From: Thalassorhabdus alkalitolerans
GTDB taxonomy: Bacteria; Bacillota; Bacilli; Bacillales; Marinococcaceae
Strand: one strand, 5' to 3'
DNA: 64,000 nt
Assembly (NCBI RefSeq): GCF_042656585.1
Contig: NZ_JBHSPG010000023.1
The notes beneath the pieces were generated by a model, which worked only from the letters and a program-made list of their open reading frames with translations, did not search any database and was not told where the DNA came from. A program made the position numbers and the translations under genes. Of this stretch, positions 15,681 through 24,334 are shown piece by piece. Each line of letters opens with the position of its first letter. Positions within the stretch are counted from its first letter, which is position 1.

Positions 15681-16847
15681 TTATTTGGCCACCGTCTGTA
15701 AAAGCTCATATAAATTGGACTTTGCTTCAAATCCAATTCCGGGCACATCTGGAAGACTTACGTAACCATCTTCTACCGGATGGTTATCAGCAAATCCACC
15801 AAAGGGCTCAAACACTCCCGGATAGGATTCATTTCCTCCAAGTCCCAGACCTGCCGCAATATTCAAGGACATTTGGTGCCCTCCATGAGGAATACACTGT
15901 CTTGGCGACCATCCATAATCACCAAGCATATCAAGAATTCTTAAATATTCTACGAGTCCATAGCTGAGTGCACAATCAAATTGGAGAATATCCTTGTCTG
16001 AGCGCATTCCACCGTAGCGAATAAGATTGCGGGCATCTTGCATGGAAAATAAATTTTCTCCGGTGGCCATCGGGTTTTTGTAATACTTTGCAAGCTCAGC
16101 CTGTAATTCGTAGTCAAGGGGATCACCTGCTTCTTCATACCAAAACAGATCATACGGCTCCAGTTCTTTGGCATATTCAATTGCCGTTCCTAAATCAAAA
16201 CGGCCGTTAGCATCAACAGCCAGATTCTTCCCTGATGGCACTACGTCAAGCACCGCTTCAATTCTCTTTATATCTTCCTTTAAAGAATCTCCTCCTATTT
16301 TCATCTTTACGACATTGTAGCCAAGATCCAGGTAGCTTTTCATTTCTTCCTGAAGCTTATCCAGTCCTTTATCAGGCTGATAATATCCGCCCGCTGCATA
16401 AACAAAAACCTTCTCATCAACCTGTCCGTTTCGGTATCTGTCAGCAAGCACCTGGTATAACGGCTTTTCTTCTATTTTTGCCACGGCATCCCATACAGCC
16501 ATATCCAACGTTCCTACTGCAACTGAACGCTCGCCATGTCCTCCAGGCTTCTCTCCTGTCATAAGAACATTCCAAATTTTGTGTGGATCAAGGTTTGTTT
16601 CTTCTTCATTTAAGATGTCACCAGGTGATGCATCTAACAGCCTGGGGATAAATCGCTCTCTTAGTATCCCGCTTGGTGCATATCTTCCATTGGAATTAAA
16701 GCCATATCCGATTACTGGTTTGCCATCTCTTTCAACATCAGTCACAACAGCCACGACAGAAGCAGTCATTTTACTAAAATCAATATAGGCATTGCTTATG
16801 TCAGATTTAATGGGTACTGCCTTTTCTTTAATATCTACAATTTTCAT
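15681..16847 (-). CDS. tarD: Enolase-superfamily dehydratase, D-tartrate dehydratase-like
   Basis: A 388-residue member of the mandelate racemase subgroup. It carries KMK at 181-183, VDANGRF (metal Asp near 212), YEEAGDPLDY (Glu 238/239), TGEN near 262-264 and IPHGGHQ with His321. In the characterised Bradyrhizobium D-tartrate dehydratase the catalytic pair is Lys184/His322, shifted by only one residue from Lys183/His321 here. It should dehydrate D-tartrate, or a close hydroxy acid, to oxaloacetate. The start at 16847 has AGGTGA upstream. A sigma-54 promoter lies 61-76 bases upstream, and a PrpR-type sigma-54 activator is the next gene. Confidence 0.82.
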   Translation of the reverse strand: MKIVDIKEKAVPIKSDISNAYIDFSKMTASVVAVVTDVERDGKPVIGYGFNSNGRYAPSGILRERFIPRLLDASPGDILNEEETNLDPHKIWNVLMTGEKPGGHGERSVAVGTLDMAVWDAVAKIEEKPLYQVLADRYRNGQVDEKVFVYAAGGYYQPDKGLDKLQEEMKSYLDLGYNVVKMKIGGDSLKEDIKRIEAVLDVVPSGKNLAVDANGRFDLGTAIEYAKELEPYDLFWYEEAGDPLDYELQAELAKYYKNPMATGENLFSMQDARNLIRYGGMRSDKDILQFDCALSYGLVEYLRILDMLGDYGWSPRQCIPHGGHQMSLNIAAGLGLGGNESYPGVFEPFGGFADNHPVEDGYVSLPDVPGIGFEAKSNLYELLQTVAK

Positions 16848-16907
16848 TTTTCTTTCACCTCTGTGTTTATTGTCTCTTGTAGTCACGAAGAGCTGCCTAA
16901 TTAAATA

Positions 16908-16923
16908 TGCAATATTTGTGCCA
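16908..16923 (-). promoter_or_regulatory. Sigma-54 (-24/-12) promoter of the tartrate-dehydratase-like gene
   Basis: On the minus strand the sequence is TGGCAC-N5-TTGCA, a full match to the SigL/RpoN consensus, with GG and GC at the required spacing. It lies between the terminator of the activator gene and the dehydratase start. Confidence 0.85.
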
Positions 16924-16940
16924 ACATTTTTAAAACCATG

Positions 16941-16983
16941 AAAAAAGTGCAGAAACAATACATCCAAGCATTGTGTCTGCACT
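16941..16983 (-). terminator. Terminator of the sigma-54 activator gene
   Basis: GTGCAGAAACAAT pairs with ATTGTGTCTGCAC (one mismatch) and is followed on the minus strand by a run of six T. Confidence 0.85.
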
Positions 16984-17015
16984 TTCATTTGCCTATATAT
17001 TTCATATTTGAAATA

Positions 17016-18893
17016 TCACTTTTCATTATTGAAACTCAACTTCCTCCATAACGTTGATTTACTGATCCTGTATTGTCTGCAGACTTCTTCTTTATCGCCG
17101 TCATACTGATCCAGGATTTTTTCCCAAAGTTCTTTTTCCATCAGCTTAATGTCCTGGGTCACTGAGAGCTCAACTTTTGCTGATTTCGTGAGCGGCCTCT
17201 TGTTTAACTGTTTTTCAACAAACCCCTTTGAAATATCTTCAGCTGGTGATAACAAAACTAAGCGGTGAACAAAATTTTCAAGCTCCCTTGCATTACCTTT
17301 CCATTTATGAGCAAGAAGAGGAGAAAATACATCCTCGCTTTGCCAGCGGAGAGGTTTGCGACCCGACTTCTTCTCTTTTTCAAGAAAAGAAAGCGCTAAC
17401 GGAACAATATCCTCTTTTCTCTCACGAAGAGGAAGAAGTTCAACCTCTAGTATAGCGAGTCGGTAATAAAGGTCTTCCCTGAATTTCTCCTCTTCTACAA
17501 GCTGGGACAGCCTTTGATTGGTTGCACATATCACTCGTACATCCACTGGAGTAATACGGCCGCCGCCAATTCTCTTGACCTCTTTTTCCTGAAGGACACG
17601 AAGAAGCTTTGCCTGAAACTCAAGAGAGATTTCACCTATTTCGTCCAGAAATAACGTGCCCCTGTGTGCTAATTCAAACAGGCCTGGTTTTCCCCCTTTT
17701 ACAGCTCCGGTAAAAGCACCTTCCTCATAACCAAACAGCTCACTTTCAAGAAGAGTTGGTGAAAGAGAAGCACAGTTTATCGAAACAAATGGTTTCTCTT
17801 CGCGCTCACTTGCATTATGAATACTCTGGGCAACAAGTTCCTTGCCTGTTCCGCTTTCCCCGTATATCACCACGGTCCCTTCTGATGCGGCAAACAGTGC
17901 TGCCTCCTCTAATGCCTCTTTCATTTCTTTATTTTTTGTTACGATATCTGTAAATCGATGCTTTGCTGTGAGTCCTTTCTTATTTAGTTCCTTTCGGATT
18001 TCAAGTTCGAGCTTTTGCAGTTTTTTTGTTTCTTCAAAAATAAGGACTGAGCCTTGAAAATTGCCATCTATGTATATGGGGAGGGTAGTGTATATAATTC
18101 TTTTGCCTTGAAGTAATTTATTTCTTTGTTCTTTTTTTATATTAATATCCTTAGCCTCAGGGATTGCTTTTCTCACATCGCGGCCTGTTACCTCTTCATT
18201 TTCCTTTTTAAAAATATGCTTTGCCGCTTCATTAAAAACAGTAATTCTCCCTTCTTCATTTACTGTAATGACGCCTTCATTTACATAATGAATAACGGCT
18301 TCAAGCTCTTTTCTCTTTGCTTGCTCATTTCGCTGAATGGACAGTAAATGCTGTGCGGTATCTAAAGCAGTGTGAAGAGCTTCTTCACCTGATAACAACA
18401 GTTCACTGAAAACACCTAGCTTTGTCGCCGCTTTTACAGCCGCTTTATCGCCAATGACAGCTTTCACGTTATTCTTTTCTATCAGACTTTCTATTTTTTT
18501 CTTTATCTGTTTTTTGTTTTGATAGCTTTCAAATGTAATTTTAGCATCCTTTGACAAGGAAAGATTTTCTGTGAAGGTCAACAGGTTCTCAGGAGTGACC
18601 ACGGCAACATCGGTAAACCCTTTATTTACTGTGCTGCTCACTGAACGAAGAACGTCCTTAACCGAGACAGGGATATCAATGACTGGCACACTTCCCTTCT
18701 CTCTCAATAAGCGAGCTGTGCCTCCGCGGGAAATAAGAACTTTTGCTCCCCTCACCTTTTCCGGCAAGTCCCTCTCATCCTTTAGGTCTTTTTCCAGGGA
18801 AATCAGCGAAAATGGAACATCAGTCTTCAGCCGAAGTCCTTCAAACCGTTCCGCAAGCTCAGCAAAGGGTGTAATCACCACAACGTCTTCCAT
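17016..18893 (-). CDS. PrpR-type sigma-54-dependent transcriptional activator
   Basis: A 625-residue enhancer-binding protein. An N-terminal PrpR-type ligand domain (about 1-170, with ISRGGTA) is followed by a PAS domain (about 195-300), the AAA+ domain (about 310-545) with Walker A GESGTGKE, the sigma-54 contact loop GAFTGA and Walker B LFLDEIGE, and a C-terminal Fis-type HTH (ISKSTLWRKL). The start at 18893 follows AAAGGAGG. It should open the sigma-54 promoter found just downstream and so control the tartrate-dehydratase-like gene, perhaps with that substrate as ligand. Confidence 0.9.
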   Translation of the reverse strand: MEDVVVITPFAELAERFEGLRLKTDVPFSLISLEKDLKDERDLPEKVRGAKVLISRGGTARLLREKGSVPVIDIPVSVKDVLRSVSSTVNKGFTDVAVVTPENLLTFTENLSLSKDAKITFESYQNKKQIKKKIESLIEKNNVKAVIGDKAAVKAATKLGVFSELLLSGEEALHTALDTAQHLLSIQRNEQAKRKELEAVIHYVNEGVITVNEEGRITVFNEAAKHIFKKENEEVTGRDVRKAIPEAKDINIKKEQRNKLLQGKRIIYTTLPIYIDGNFQGSVLIFEETKKLQKLELEIRKELNKKGLTAKHRFTDIVTKNKEMKEALEEAALFAASEGTVVIYGESGTGKELVAQSIHNASEREEKPFVSINCASLSPTLLESELFGYEEGAFTGAVKGGKPGLFELAHRGTLFLDEIGEISLEFQAKLLRVLQEKEVKRIGGGRITPVDVRVICATNQRLSQLVEEEKFREDLYYRLAILEVELLPLRERKEDIVPLALSFLEKEKKSGRKPLRWQSEDVFSPLLAHKWKGNARELENFVHRLVLLSPAEDISKGFVEKQLNKRPLTKSAKVELSVTQDIKLMEKELWEKILDQYDGDKEEVCRQYRISKSTLWRKLSFNNEK

Positions 18894-18916
18894 GAAACTC
18901 CTCCTTTCTGACATGT

Positions 18917-19928
18917 CTATTTATTCTTGCCTTGTAAATGAAAGGCTTTAGAAAGAAGCTCATAAGACCTTATTCTTTTTGCCTTGTCATATATATTTGT
19001 TATAATCAACAATTCATCTGTCTGGTAACGGCGGCTCAGGACTAAAAGCTCTTCTTTAACCTGTTCAAGGGTTCCGATAACTGCTCTTTTTCTGTTTTCT
19101 ATGATTCTTTCCTTGTCATTATCACTCAATAACCTGGCTTTAGCCTCTTCAACAGAAATAATTTGGGTGTTGCCTCCTTTTTCTACAGCTAGCAGCCAGT
19201 GATCCTGACTGACAGCAAGCTCCTCAGCTTCCTCTTTGCTTTCTGCACAGACTACGAATACACAGGCATTTACCTTGGGATGCTCCATTCTTGGAGATGG
19301 CGTGAAAGATTTCAAATAACTGTTCACTGCTTCTGCCCCGTTATATGGATTAATAAAATGGCCGTACGTAAATCCGGCACTATTCCTCCCTGCTACTTTG
19401 GCCCCTCTTTCCGAAAGTCCAAGAACCCAGGTTTCAGGCAGCGTTGAAGTGACTGGGTTGGTGTTAATTCCTTTATAAGGATGGTCATGAGGAAGATTTG
19501 AGTCTAAAAAGCCTTGCAAATCAAAGAGCTGGCGGGGAAAATCAATCAAGTTCTTTTTTACTCCGTCAGTAAGGGCTAAGCGTATCGATGGCCCCCCCTC
19601 CAGGTGAACGCCCTACCCCTAAATCAATTCGGCCAGGAAAAAGAGCTTCCATTGTTTTGAAATTTTCCGCTACTTTGTAAGGGCTGTACTGGGGAAGAAG
19701 TACTCCTCCTGACCCTACCCGTATATGATTAGTATTTGAAGCAATGTGGGTCATCAAGATTTCTGGAGAGGAGCTTGCCAAGCCTGCTGTGCTATGGTGT
19801 TCAGCGACCCAGTAGCGGCTGTATCCTAATTGTTCAGCTCGTTGAGCCAGGAAAACAGAATGATTTAGTGCTTGACCTGCACTTTCACCCTTAGAAATAG
19901 GAGATTGGTCAAGAATGCCTAACTTCAT
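18917..19928 (-). pseudogene. Luciferase-like (LLM) flavin oxidoreductase, frameshifted
   Basis: The N-terminal 120 residues (19928-19566, MKLGILDQSPISKGESA...) and the C-terminal 210 (from 19549, IDFPRQLFDLQGFL...) are two parts of one LLM-class, FMN-dependent monooxygenase-like protein of about 333 residues. The break is at the seven-C run 19592-19598 (G run in the coding strand). With six bases the frame reads GRSPGGGPSIRLALTDGVKK and continues into the second part without loss. Whether the break is real or a sequencing error cannot be told here. The substrate is unknown. It ends 23 bases before the activator gene. Confidence 0.85.
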
Positions 19929-20024
19929 GTGGACTCCTTTCTTTCCTACGTTTCTATGTGGTTAAGTTTTGATAAAAATAATAATGGAAGTGTGCTGCTA
20001 ATTCACTGCCAACCCCCGGTACAT

Positions 20025-20507
20025 TTATTTCTCTCTATCATGAATATGAGTAATCCAGCATCCGGATGAAATATGTTCAGCCGTCCCGGCTGGATGGTTC
20101 CAATAATAAGTATAAGCTTTGGTTTTCTTTCCAGATGAAGATTCGACAATAATGGTTCTTCTTATATAATCACTGCCCTCTGGTTGTTCGGGATCATATC
20201 CTTCTAATAAATCAAGATTTTTTTGGACTTCTTCATAGTACTCAGGGCTTATATATAATAAATCTCCTTTGATTTTCTCTTCACCCTTGCGCATGCAAGG
20301 AAAGGCACCACCTAATACCGAATAAAGCACGCCCTTCGCCACGGCTGGAACTTCATCTATCGTTTTGCCTCGAATAAAGGATTCATAATTGTAAAGACCT
20401 GGCCGGAGAGTTCCATAAACAAAAAAAGGAATCTTGGATTTCACCTGATTATTCTTCTCCTTCCCGCTTCGATATTTATTCTTTAATTTTTTCATTATAC
20501 AATACAA
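20025..20507 (-). CDS. Gamma-glutamylcyclotransferase-like (AIG2 family) protein
   Basis: A protein of about 160 residues or less with the GGCT/AIG2-like fold. The substrate loop FVYGTLRPG (about 29-37) and the catalytic Glu region DLLEGYDP (about 98-105) are visible, followed by YIRRTIIVE and the late AYTYYWN strand. The family releases 5-oxoproline from gamma-glutamyl amines or peptides; the exact substrate is unknown. The listed start lacks a ribosome-binding site; a GTG at 20444 with an upstream AAGGAG may be the real one. Monocistronic by position. Confidence 0.78.
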   Translation of the reverse strand: MYCIMKKLKNKYRSGKEKNNQVKSKIPFFVYGTLRPGLYNYESFIRGKTIDEVPAVAKGVLYSVLGGAFPCMRKGEEKIKGDLLYISPEYYEEVQKNLDLLEGYDPEQPEGSDYIRRTIIVESSSGKKTKAYTYYWNHPAGTAEHISSGCWITHIHDREK

Positions 20508-20639
20508 GTTTTTTTCTAAAAATAATTCCTATTTAAGATTATTTACCTAAATGTCCTCTCTAATAAAAATAGACGATACAGGAAATTTGTGCTACCATTA
20601 GTAGGTATTTTGACTCATAAGATAGATTGGAGTGTTTTG

Positions 20640-21305
20640 ATGAAGGTACATATCTTGTTTCCTTTTGCTCTGCTAATCCTTTTCCTTTCGGGATGCGCAA
20701 AGCATGAAATGGTTCTGGACCTCAAGGAGGATGACAGTGCTCAATTTGAGATGAGCGTCTCAGTGGATACTACTCAGGTACCGTTTGGTGAATCTGAACT
20801 GAGAAGAGAAATCGCTGAAGCTTCCCAGGAAGCAGAGGAGGAAGGCTTCACCGTTCAAGTTATTGATGAAGAAACTGAAGCAGGGCTCATAGTTTCAAGA
20901 ACGATTGAGGACGTCACACAATTAGAGGCTGATGATCTGCTTGATGACGCAGCGGAGTTCATAGAGGTCCAAGCTCTTGATGATCACACAAGAGTTCTGA
21001 ATATCCAGTTTACCGGTGAAGAAGATGAAATGGCAGCGGCTATGCTTGACTCTTCTTTGGTGGTACATTTTCCTTCTGTCCCTGTAAGTCATAATGCTCA
21101 TTCTGAAGATGGGCAGACTCTTACCTGGTATATTGATGTCGCGGAGGGAACCGAAGTCCATGCTGAATACGAAACAGGAGGCAGTACTTCAATGCTCTTA
21201 ATTGCCGGGATTATTGCTATTCTATTGGGAGGTATAGCAGTCTTACTCTTAAAAAGAAAGAAACCAAGGAAAGATGAAGCACAACCACCGAAACAAACCG
21301 CCTAA
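20640..21305 (+). CDS. Lipoprotein with C-terminal membrane helix
   Basis: A 221-residue exported protein. Residues 1-17 are a lipoprotein signal with the lipobox LSGC. The extracellular part is acidic and strand-rich (MVLDLKEDDSAQFEMSVSVDT...), similar in style to LppM-type or DUF3153 lipoproteins. A transmembrane helix near 185-207 (SMLLIAGIIAILLGGIAVLLL) and a basic tail (KRKKPRK) follow, so the protein is tethered at both ends. The ATG at 20640 has GGAG upstream. Function unknown; a role at the cell envelope is inferred. Confidence 0.78.
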   Translation: MKVHILFPFALLILFLSGCAKHEMVLDLKEDDSAQFEMSVSVDTTQVPFGESELRREIAEASQEAEEEGFTVQVIDEETEAGLIVSRTIEDVTQLEADDLLDDAAEFIEVQALDDHTRVLNIQFTGEEDEMAAAMLDSSLVVHFPSVPVSHNAHSEDGQTLTWYIDVAEGTEVHAEYETGGSTSMLLIAGIIAILLGGIAVLLLKRKKPRKDEAQPPKQTA

Positions 21306-21313
21306 ATATAATA

Positions 21314-21387
21314 AGACTGCAGAAGAACTGAACCATACATGAGAAGCATAGCCCCATGTAGAAGCAGTTCAACAGCAGTCTGTTTTT
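21314..21387. terminator. Long hairpin between convergent genes
   Basis: AGACTGC at 21314-21320 pairs with GCAGTCT at 21375-21381, with a second GAACTG/CAGTTC pairing inside, and T5 after it on the plus strand. Confidence 0.65.
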
Positions 21388-21388
21388 A

Positions 21389-21634
21389 TTACTCTGATTC
21401 TTCTCCTTCTTCTTCATCCTCCAGTAGCTCATCTTCTATCAATTCTTCTACCGGCGGCTCCATGTTTTCAGCAATTGTATTGACTATCGTAGGATTTAAC
21501 TCTGCTCTTTCTATCACTTCAACCTGTGTTTCAGGGGGATCAGTCTTTACCAGCCACTCTACCATTATGAAACCTAATAATAATCCTGCAAGCACCGTAC
21601 CAGCCGTCACTGCCGCAACTTTCTTCAATGGCAT
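21389..21634 (-). CDS. Small membrane protein with acidic tail
   Basis: An 81-residue protein with one N-terminal membrane helix (about 5-26, VAAVTAGTVLAGLLLGFIMVEWL) and an exported or cytosolic acidic tail ending in a Glu/Asp run (EDELLEDEEEGEESE). The start follows GGGAGGGATGCC. No family recognised. Convergent to the lipoprotein gene, with a shared hairpin between them. Confidence 0.65.
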   Translation of the reverse strand: MPLKKVAAVTAGTVLAGLLLGFIMVEWLVKTDPPETQVEVIERAELNPTIVNTIAENMEPPVEELIEDELLEDEEEGEESE

Positions 21635-21841
21635 CCCTCCCTTTTCCCTGCTTAAATTGTATCACCGGGCCTGAATGCACAACAACTAGATTCGTCCTCT
21701 ATAGATTTCTCTTTTTCTCACTTAAACTTGTATTATTTACATTTTTCATCTATTACTATGAATATTCAATCACTTTTTACTTTTTTAACTTTTTTTACTT
21801 ACAAAACAAATTTCAACAAACTTCTACATATCTGATATCTT

Positions 21842-22105
21842 ATGATTAAGAAAGTGTTTGATCAACCCACCTTAGAGAACTCAGCTCAGACCCACGTAAA
21901 TATTATTCATGGGAGGCCAGCTGGAAAAATGGAACTAATCGTGCTGAACAGGCAGATAAAGAGTAAAAAGAAGGAAATGTATCATAAAGCCAAGCAATTT
22001 GGGATTAATGATCCGAAGACGATTCAATGCAGCCAGGAACTTGATCTGCTGCTTAATCAATATCAGGAACTAAAGATCCCCTCTAAAGAACCATCATTAG
22101 TTTAA
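21842..22105 (+). CDS. Spo0E-family aspartyl phosphatase
   Basis: An 87-residue Spo0E-like regulator; such proteins dephosphorylate Spo0A~P and delay sporulation. The family helix pair is visible from about residue 29: ELIVLNRQIKSKKKEMYHKAKQFGI, then the signature SQELDLLLNQY near 64-74. The listed N-terminus is longer than usual and has no good ribosome-binding site; the ATG at 21929 may be the true start, giving 58 residues, the normal family size. This gene is strong support for a spore-forming host. A strong terminator follows. Confidence 0.82.
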   Translation: MIKKVFDQPTLENSAQTHVNIIHGRPAGKMELIVLNRQIKSKKKEMYHKAKQFGINDPKTIQCSQELDLLLNQYQELKIPSKEPSLV

Positions 22106-22150
22106 TGGCTCACAAATACTTATTGATGTATGCAGAATTACTTGTCTGAG

Positions 22151-22194
22151 AAAGAAAAACAAAAAGAAGTTTTTGTTTTTCTTTCTCTTTTTTT
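22151..22194 (+). terminator. Terminator of the Spo0E-like gene
   Basis: AAAGAAAAACAAAAA pairs with TTTTTGTTTTTCTTT around GAAG, then a T-rich run. Confidence 0.8.
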
Positions 22195-22262
22195 AGGTTC
22201 ATTCGAAATCTTCATCACATTGCCGGCTCCGTCTCTTCAACTATGTAACTTTTTTCCTTGCC

Positions 22263-23306
22263 TTACTCTCTTACTCTCTTTCTATTTTTCTCCATAAAGA
22301 TCTCATTGTGAGAGGAAACTCTACCTTTTTCTTCAGCTTGAGGCTCGATAAATTGCTTTGCTTTATTAACAGCGTTTGCTGCATCCTGAAAGGTACCGGC
22401 AATTAAATTCAGTTTTCCGTTATGGGAAAGCACATCTCCTGCTCCGAAAAGACCTGGCTCAGAAGTTTCACTGGCCGCATTTCCCGCAATAAGCTTATTA
22501 TTTTTTAAAGTAAGAGTAAGGCTGCTTTTCTGAAGCAAATCCGAGTCCCTTTCATATCCGTGATTTATAATCACCTCATCCACTGGTAAACTTATTTTTT
22601 CCCCGGTCTCAATATATGTTAACTCTACTTGGTCAATAGTTTCTTTATTTACAGCAGCTATAAGTTTGGAAATGAAGGTTTGGAAGTAGCATGTGACAGA
22701 ACTATTTAACATCTGGCTTACCTGTGATTCATGGCCTTTTAATTCACCATTACGATAAGTAACAAATACTTTTTCAGCAAGAGGTTCCAGCTCGTTTGCC
22801 CAGTCTATTGCTGAGTTTCCTCCCCCCGAAATCAGTATCCTTTTCCCTTTAAATGCTTCTAACGATTTCACTGTATAGTGAAGGTTAGTGATTTCAAATC
22901 TATCAGCTCCTTCTATGTCAAGCTTTTTAGGGTTCAGTATTCCTCCTCCTACAGCCACAATCACCGTTTTTGATCGGTGAAGAGCACCTGATGAGCCATA
23001 AAGGAGATAATGACCCTCCTCATTTTTTATGATATTTTCAACTTTTTCATTCAAGACAACCTCTGGATTAAATGTCATGCCTTGTTCTATCAGCTGCTCC
23101 ATTAGCTTTGCTCCGGTAATGGGGGTAACTCCCCCGACATCCCAAATCAACTTTTCTGGATAGACGTTTAATTTTCCGCCAAGCGTTGGCTGATATTCTA
23201 TCAATTTAGTTTTCATTTCCCGCAAACCACTGTAAAAAGCTGAGTAAAGCCCGGCTGGCCCTCCTCCAATAATCGTTACATCATAGAGCGGAGACTGGTT
23301 CATCAT
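22263..23306 (-). CDS. Thioredoxin-reductase-like ferredoxin--NADP+ reductase (YumC/YcgT type)
   Basis: A 347-residue flavoprotein. FAD motif GGGPAGLYSAFYSGLR (about 14-29), NAD(P) motif SGGGNSAIDWA (about 155-165) and the second FAD motif GLFGAGDVL (about 280-288) are present; the CxxC redox pair of thioredoxin reductase is absent, as in YumC/YcgT ferredoxin-NADP+ reductases. It faces the siderophore operon across a region with two Fur boxes, one directly before this gene, so it probably delivers electrons for iron release from the imported siderophore. That link is inferred from context and from Fur control. Confidence 0.87.
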   Translation of the reverse strand: MMNQSPLYDVTIIGGGPAGLYSAFYSGLREMKTKLIEYQPTLGGKLNVYPEKLIWDVGGVTPITGAKLMEQLIEQGMTFNPEVVLNEKVENIIKNEEGHYLLYGSSGALHRSKTVIVAVGGGILNPKKLDIEGADRFEITNLHYTVKSLEAFKGKRILISGGGNSAIDWANELEPLAEKVFVTYRNGELKGHESQVSQMLNSSVTCYFQTFISKLIAAVNKETIDQVELTYIETGEKISLPVDEVIINHGYERDSDLLQKSSLTLTLKNNKLIAGNAASETSEPGLFGAGDVLSHNGKLNLIAGTFQDAANAVNKAKQFIEPQAEEKGRVSSHNEIFMEKNRKRVRE

Positions 23307-23329
23307 TACTCACTCCTGCCTTCTCAATT

Positions 23330-23348
23330 ATAAATGATTATCATTATC
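23330..23348 (-). promoter_or_regulatory. Fur box before the reductase gene
   Basis: On the minus strand the 19-mer begins GATAATGATAATCATT and matches the classic Fur consensus in about 16 of 19 positions. It lies 24 bases upstream of the reductase start. Confidence 0.8.
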
Positions 23349-23394
23349 AATTAAGCTTACTCGTTTTTAACTGTTTTTACAATACAAAATAGTG

Positions 23395-23423
23395 TTGACA
23401 ATCATCGAGGGCAGAATTATAGT
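23395..23423 (+). promoter_or_regulatory. SigA promoter of the siderophore operon
   Basis: TTGACA at 23395-23400, 17-base spacer, TATAGT at 23418-23423. A Fur box overlaps the predicted start region just downstream. Confidence 0.75.
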
Positions 23424-23434
23424 GTTGTTGTAGT

Positions 23435-23453
23435 GATATTGATAATCATTTTC
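23435..23453 (+). promoter_or_regulatory. Fur box of the siderophore operon
   Basis: GATATTGATAATCATTTTC differs from the 19-base Fur consensus at two positions. It lies just after the predicted transcription start, where binding would repress. Confidence 0.85.
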
Positions 23454-23485
23454 AACAAAAGTTATGTAGAGCTGGAGGTAATTTT

Positions 23486-24334
23486 ATGGAACGACTTTTT
23501 GCATCCGGCCTTTATGTTGGCTACGGGGAAGAAATAATCGTTAAAGGAGTAAGTACCACCATTCCTGATGGTAAGATTACGGTCATTATCGGCTCTAATG
23601 GATGTGGAAAGTCTACTTTACTTAAAGCCATGACACGTATCATTCCCCATCATTCAGGCTCCATCATCTTGGATGGCAAAGATATAACAAAGGAAAAAAC
23701 GAAAACGTTAGCTAAAAAGATGTCCGCTCTTCCCCAGTCACCGGAAAGTGCAAGCGGGTTAACGGCGGGAGAACTTGTTTCTTACGGGCGTTTTCCTCAC
23801 CAATATGGTTTTGGGCGTTTAACAAAAAAGGATCGTGAAGCTATTAGCTGGGCCCTTGAGGTCACAGGTACTAGTGAATTTGTATATCGGCCAGTAGATT
23901 CTCTGTCAGGTGGTCAGCGTCAGAGGGTCTGGATTGCCATGGCATTAGCTCAGGAAACAGAAATGATTTTCCTGGATGAACCAACTACCTATTTGGACAT
24001 GGCCCACCAGCTTGAAGTATTAGAACTACTGGAAAGTCTGAATAAAAAGCAGGGGCGGACAATTGTAATGGTCCTTCATGACATTAACCAGGCAGCACGG
24101 TTTGCTGACTATATCATTGCTTTAAAAGACGGAGAAATCATTAAATCAGGTTCCGCTGATGAAATTATCTCTCCTTCCATATTACAAGAAGTATTTCAAA
24201 TTGATGCAGAGATCGGCAGGGACCCACGGACAAATAAACCTCTGTGTATTACTTATAACCTGATTAAAGGAGAACAAGAAAATGAACAAACAACTATTGA
24301 TTACTCAACTTACACTAGGAGCATTTCTTATTAG
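23486..24334 (+). CDS. Iron-siderophore ABC transporter, ATP-binding protein
   Basis: A 282-residue ATPase of the FecE/FhuC/YusV group. Walker A GSNGCGKST (about 36-44), Q-loop, signature LSGGQRQR (about 140-147), Walker B MIFLDEPT and switch His (VLHD) are all present. It energises ferric siderophore uptake through the two permeases encoded downstream. The start follows GGAGG. Its 3' end overlaps the binding-protein gene by 53 bases, which implies coupled translation. Fur-controlled by the box upstream. Confidence 0.9.
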   Translation: MERLFASGLYVGYGEEIIVKGVSTTIPDGKITVIIGSNGCGKSTLLKAMTRIIPHHSGSIILDGKDITKEKTKTLAKKMSALPQSPESASGLTAGELVSYGRFPHQYGFGRLTKKDREAISWALEVTGTSEFVYRPVDSLSGGQRQRVWIAMALAQETEMIFLDEPTTYLDMAHQLEVLELLESLNKKQGRTIVMVLHDINQAARFADYIIALKDGEIIKSGSADEIISPSILQEVFQIDAEIGRDPRTNKPLCITYNLIKGEQENEQTTIDYSTYTRSISY

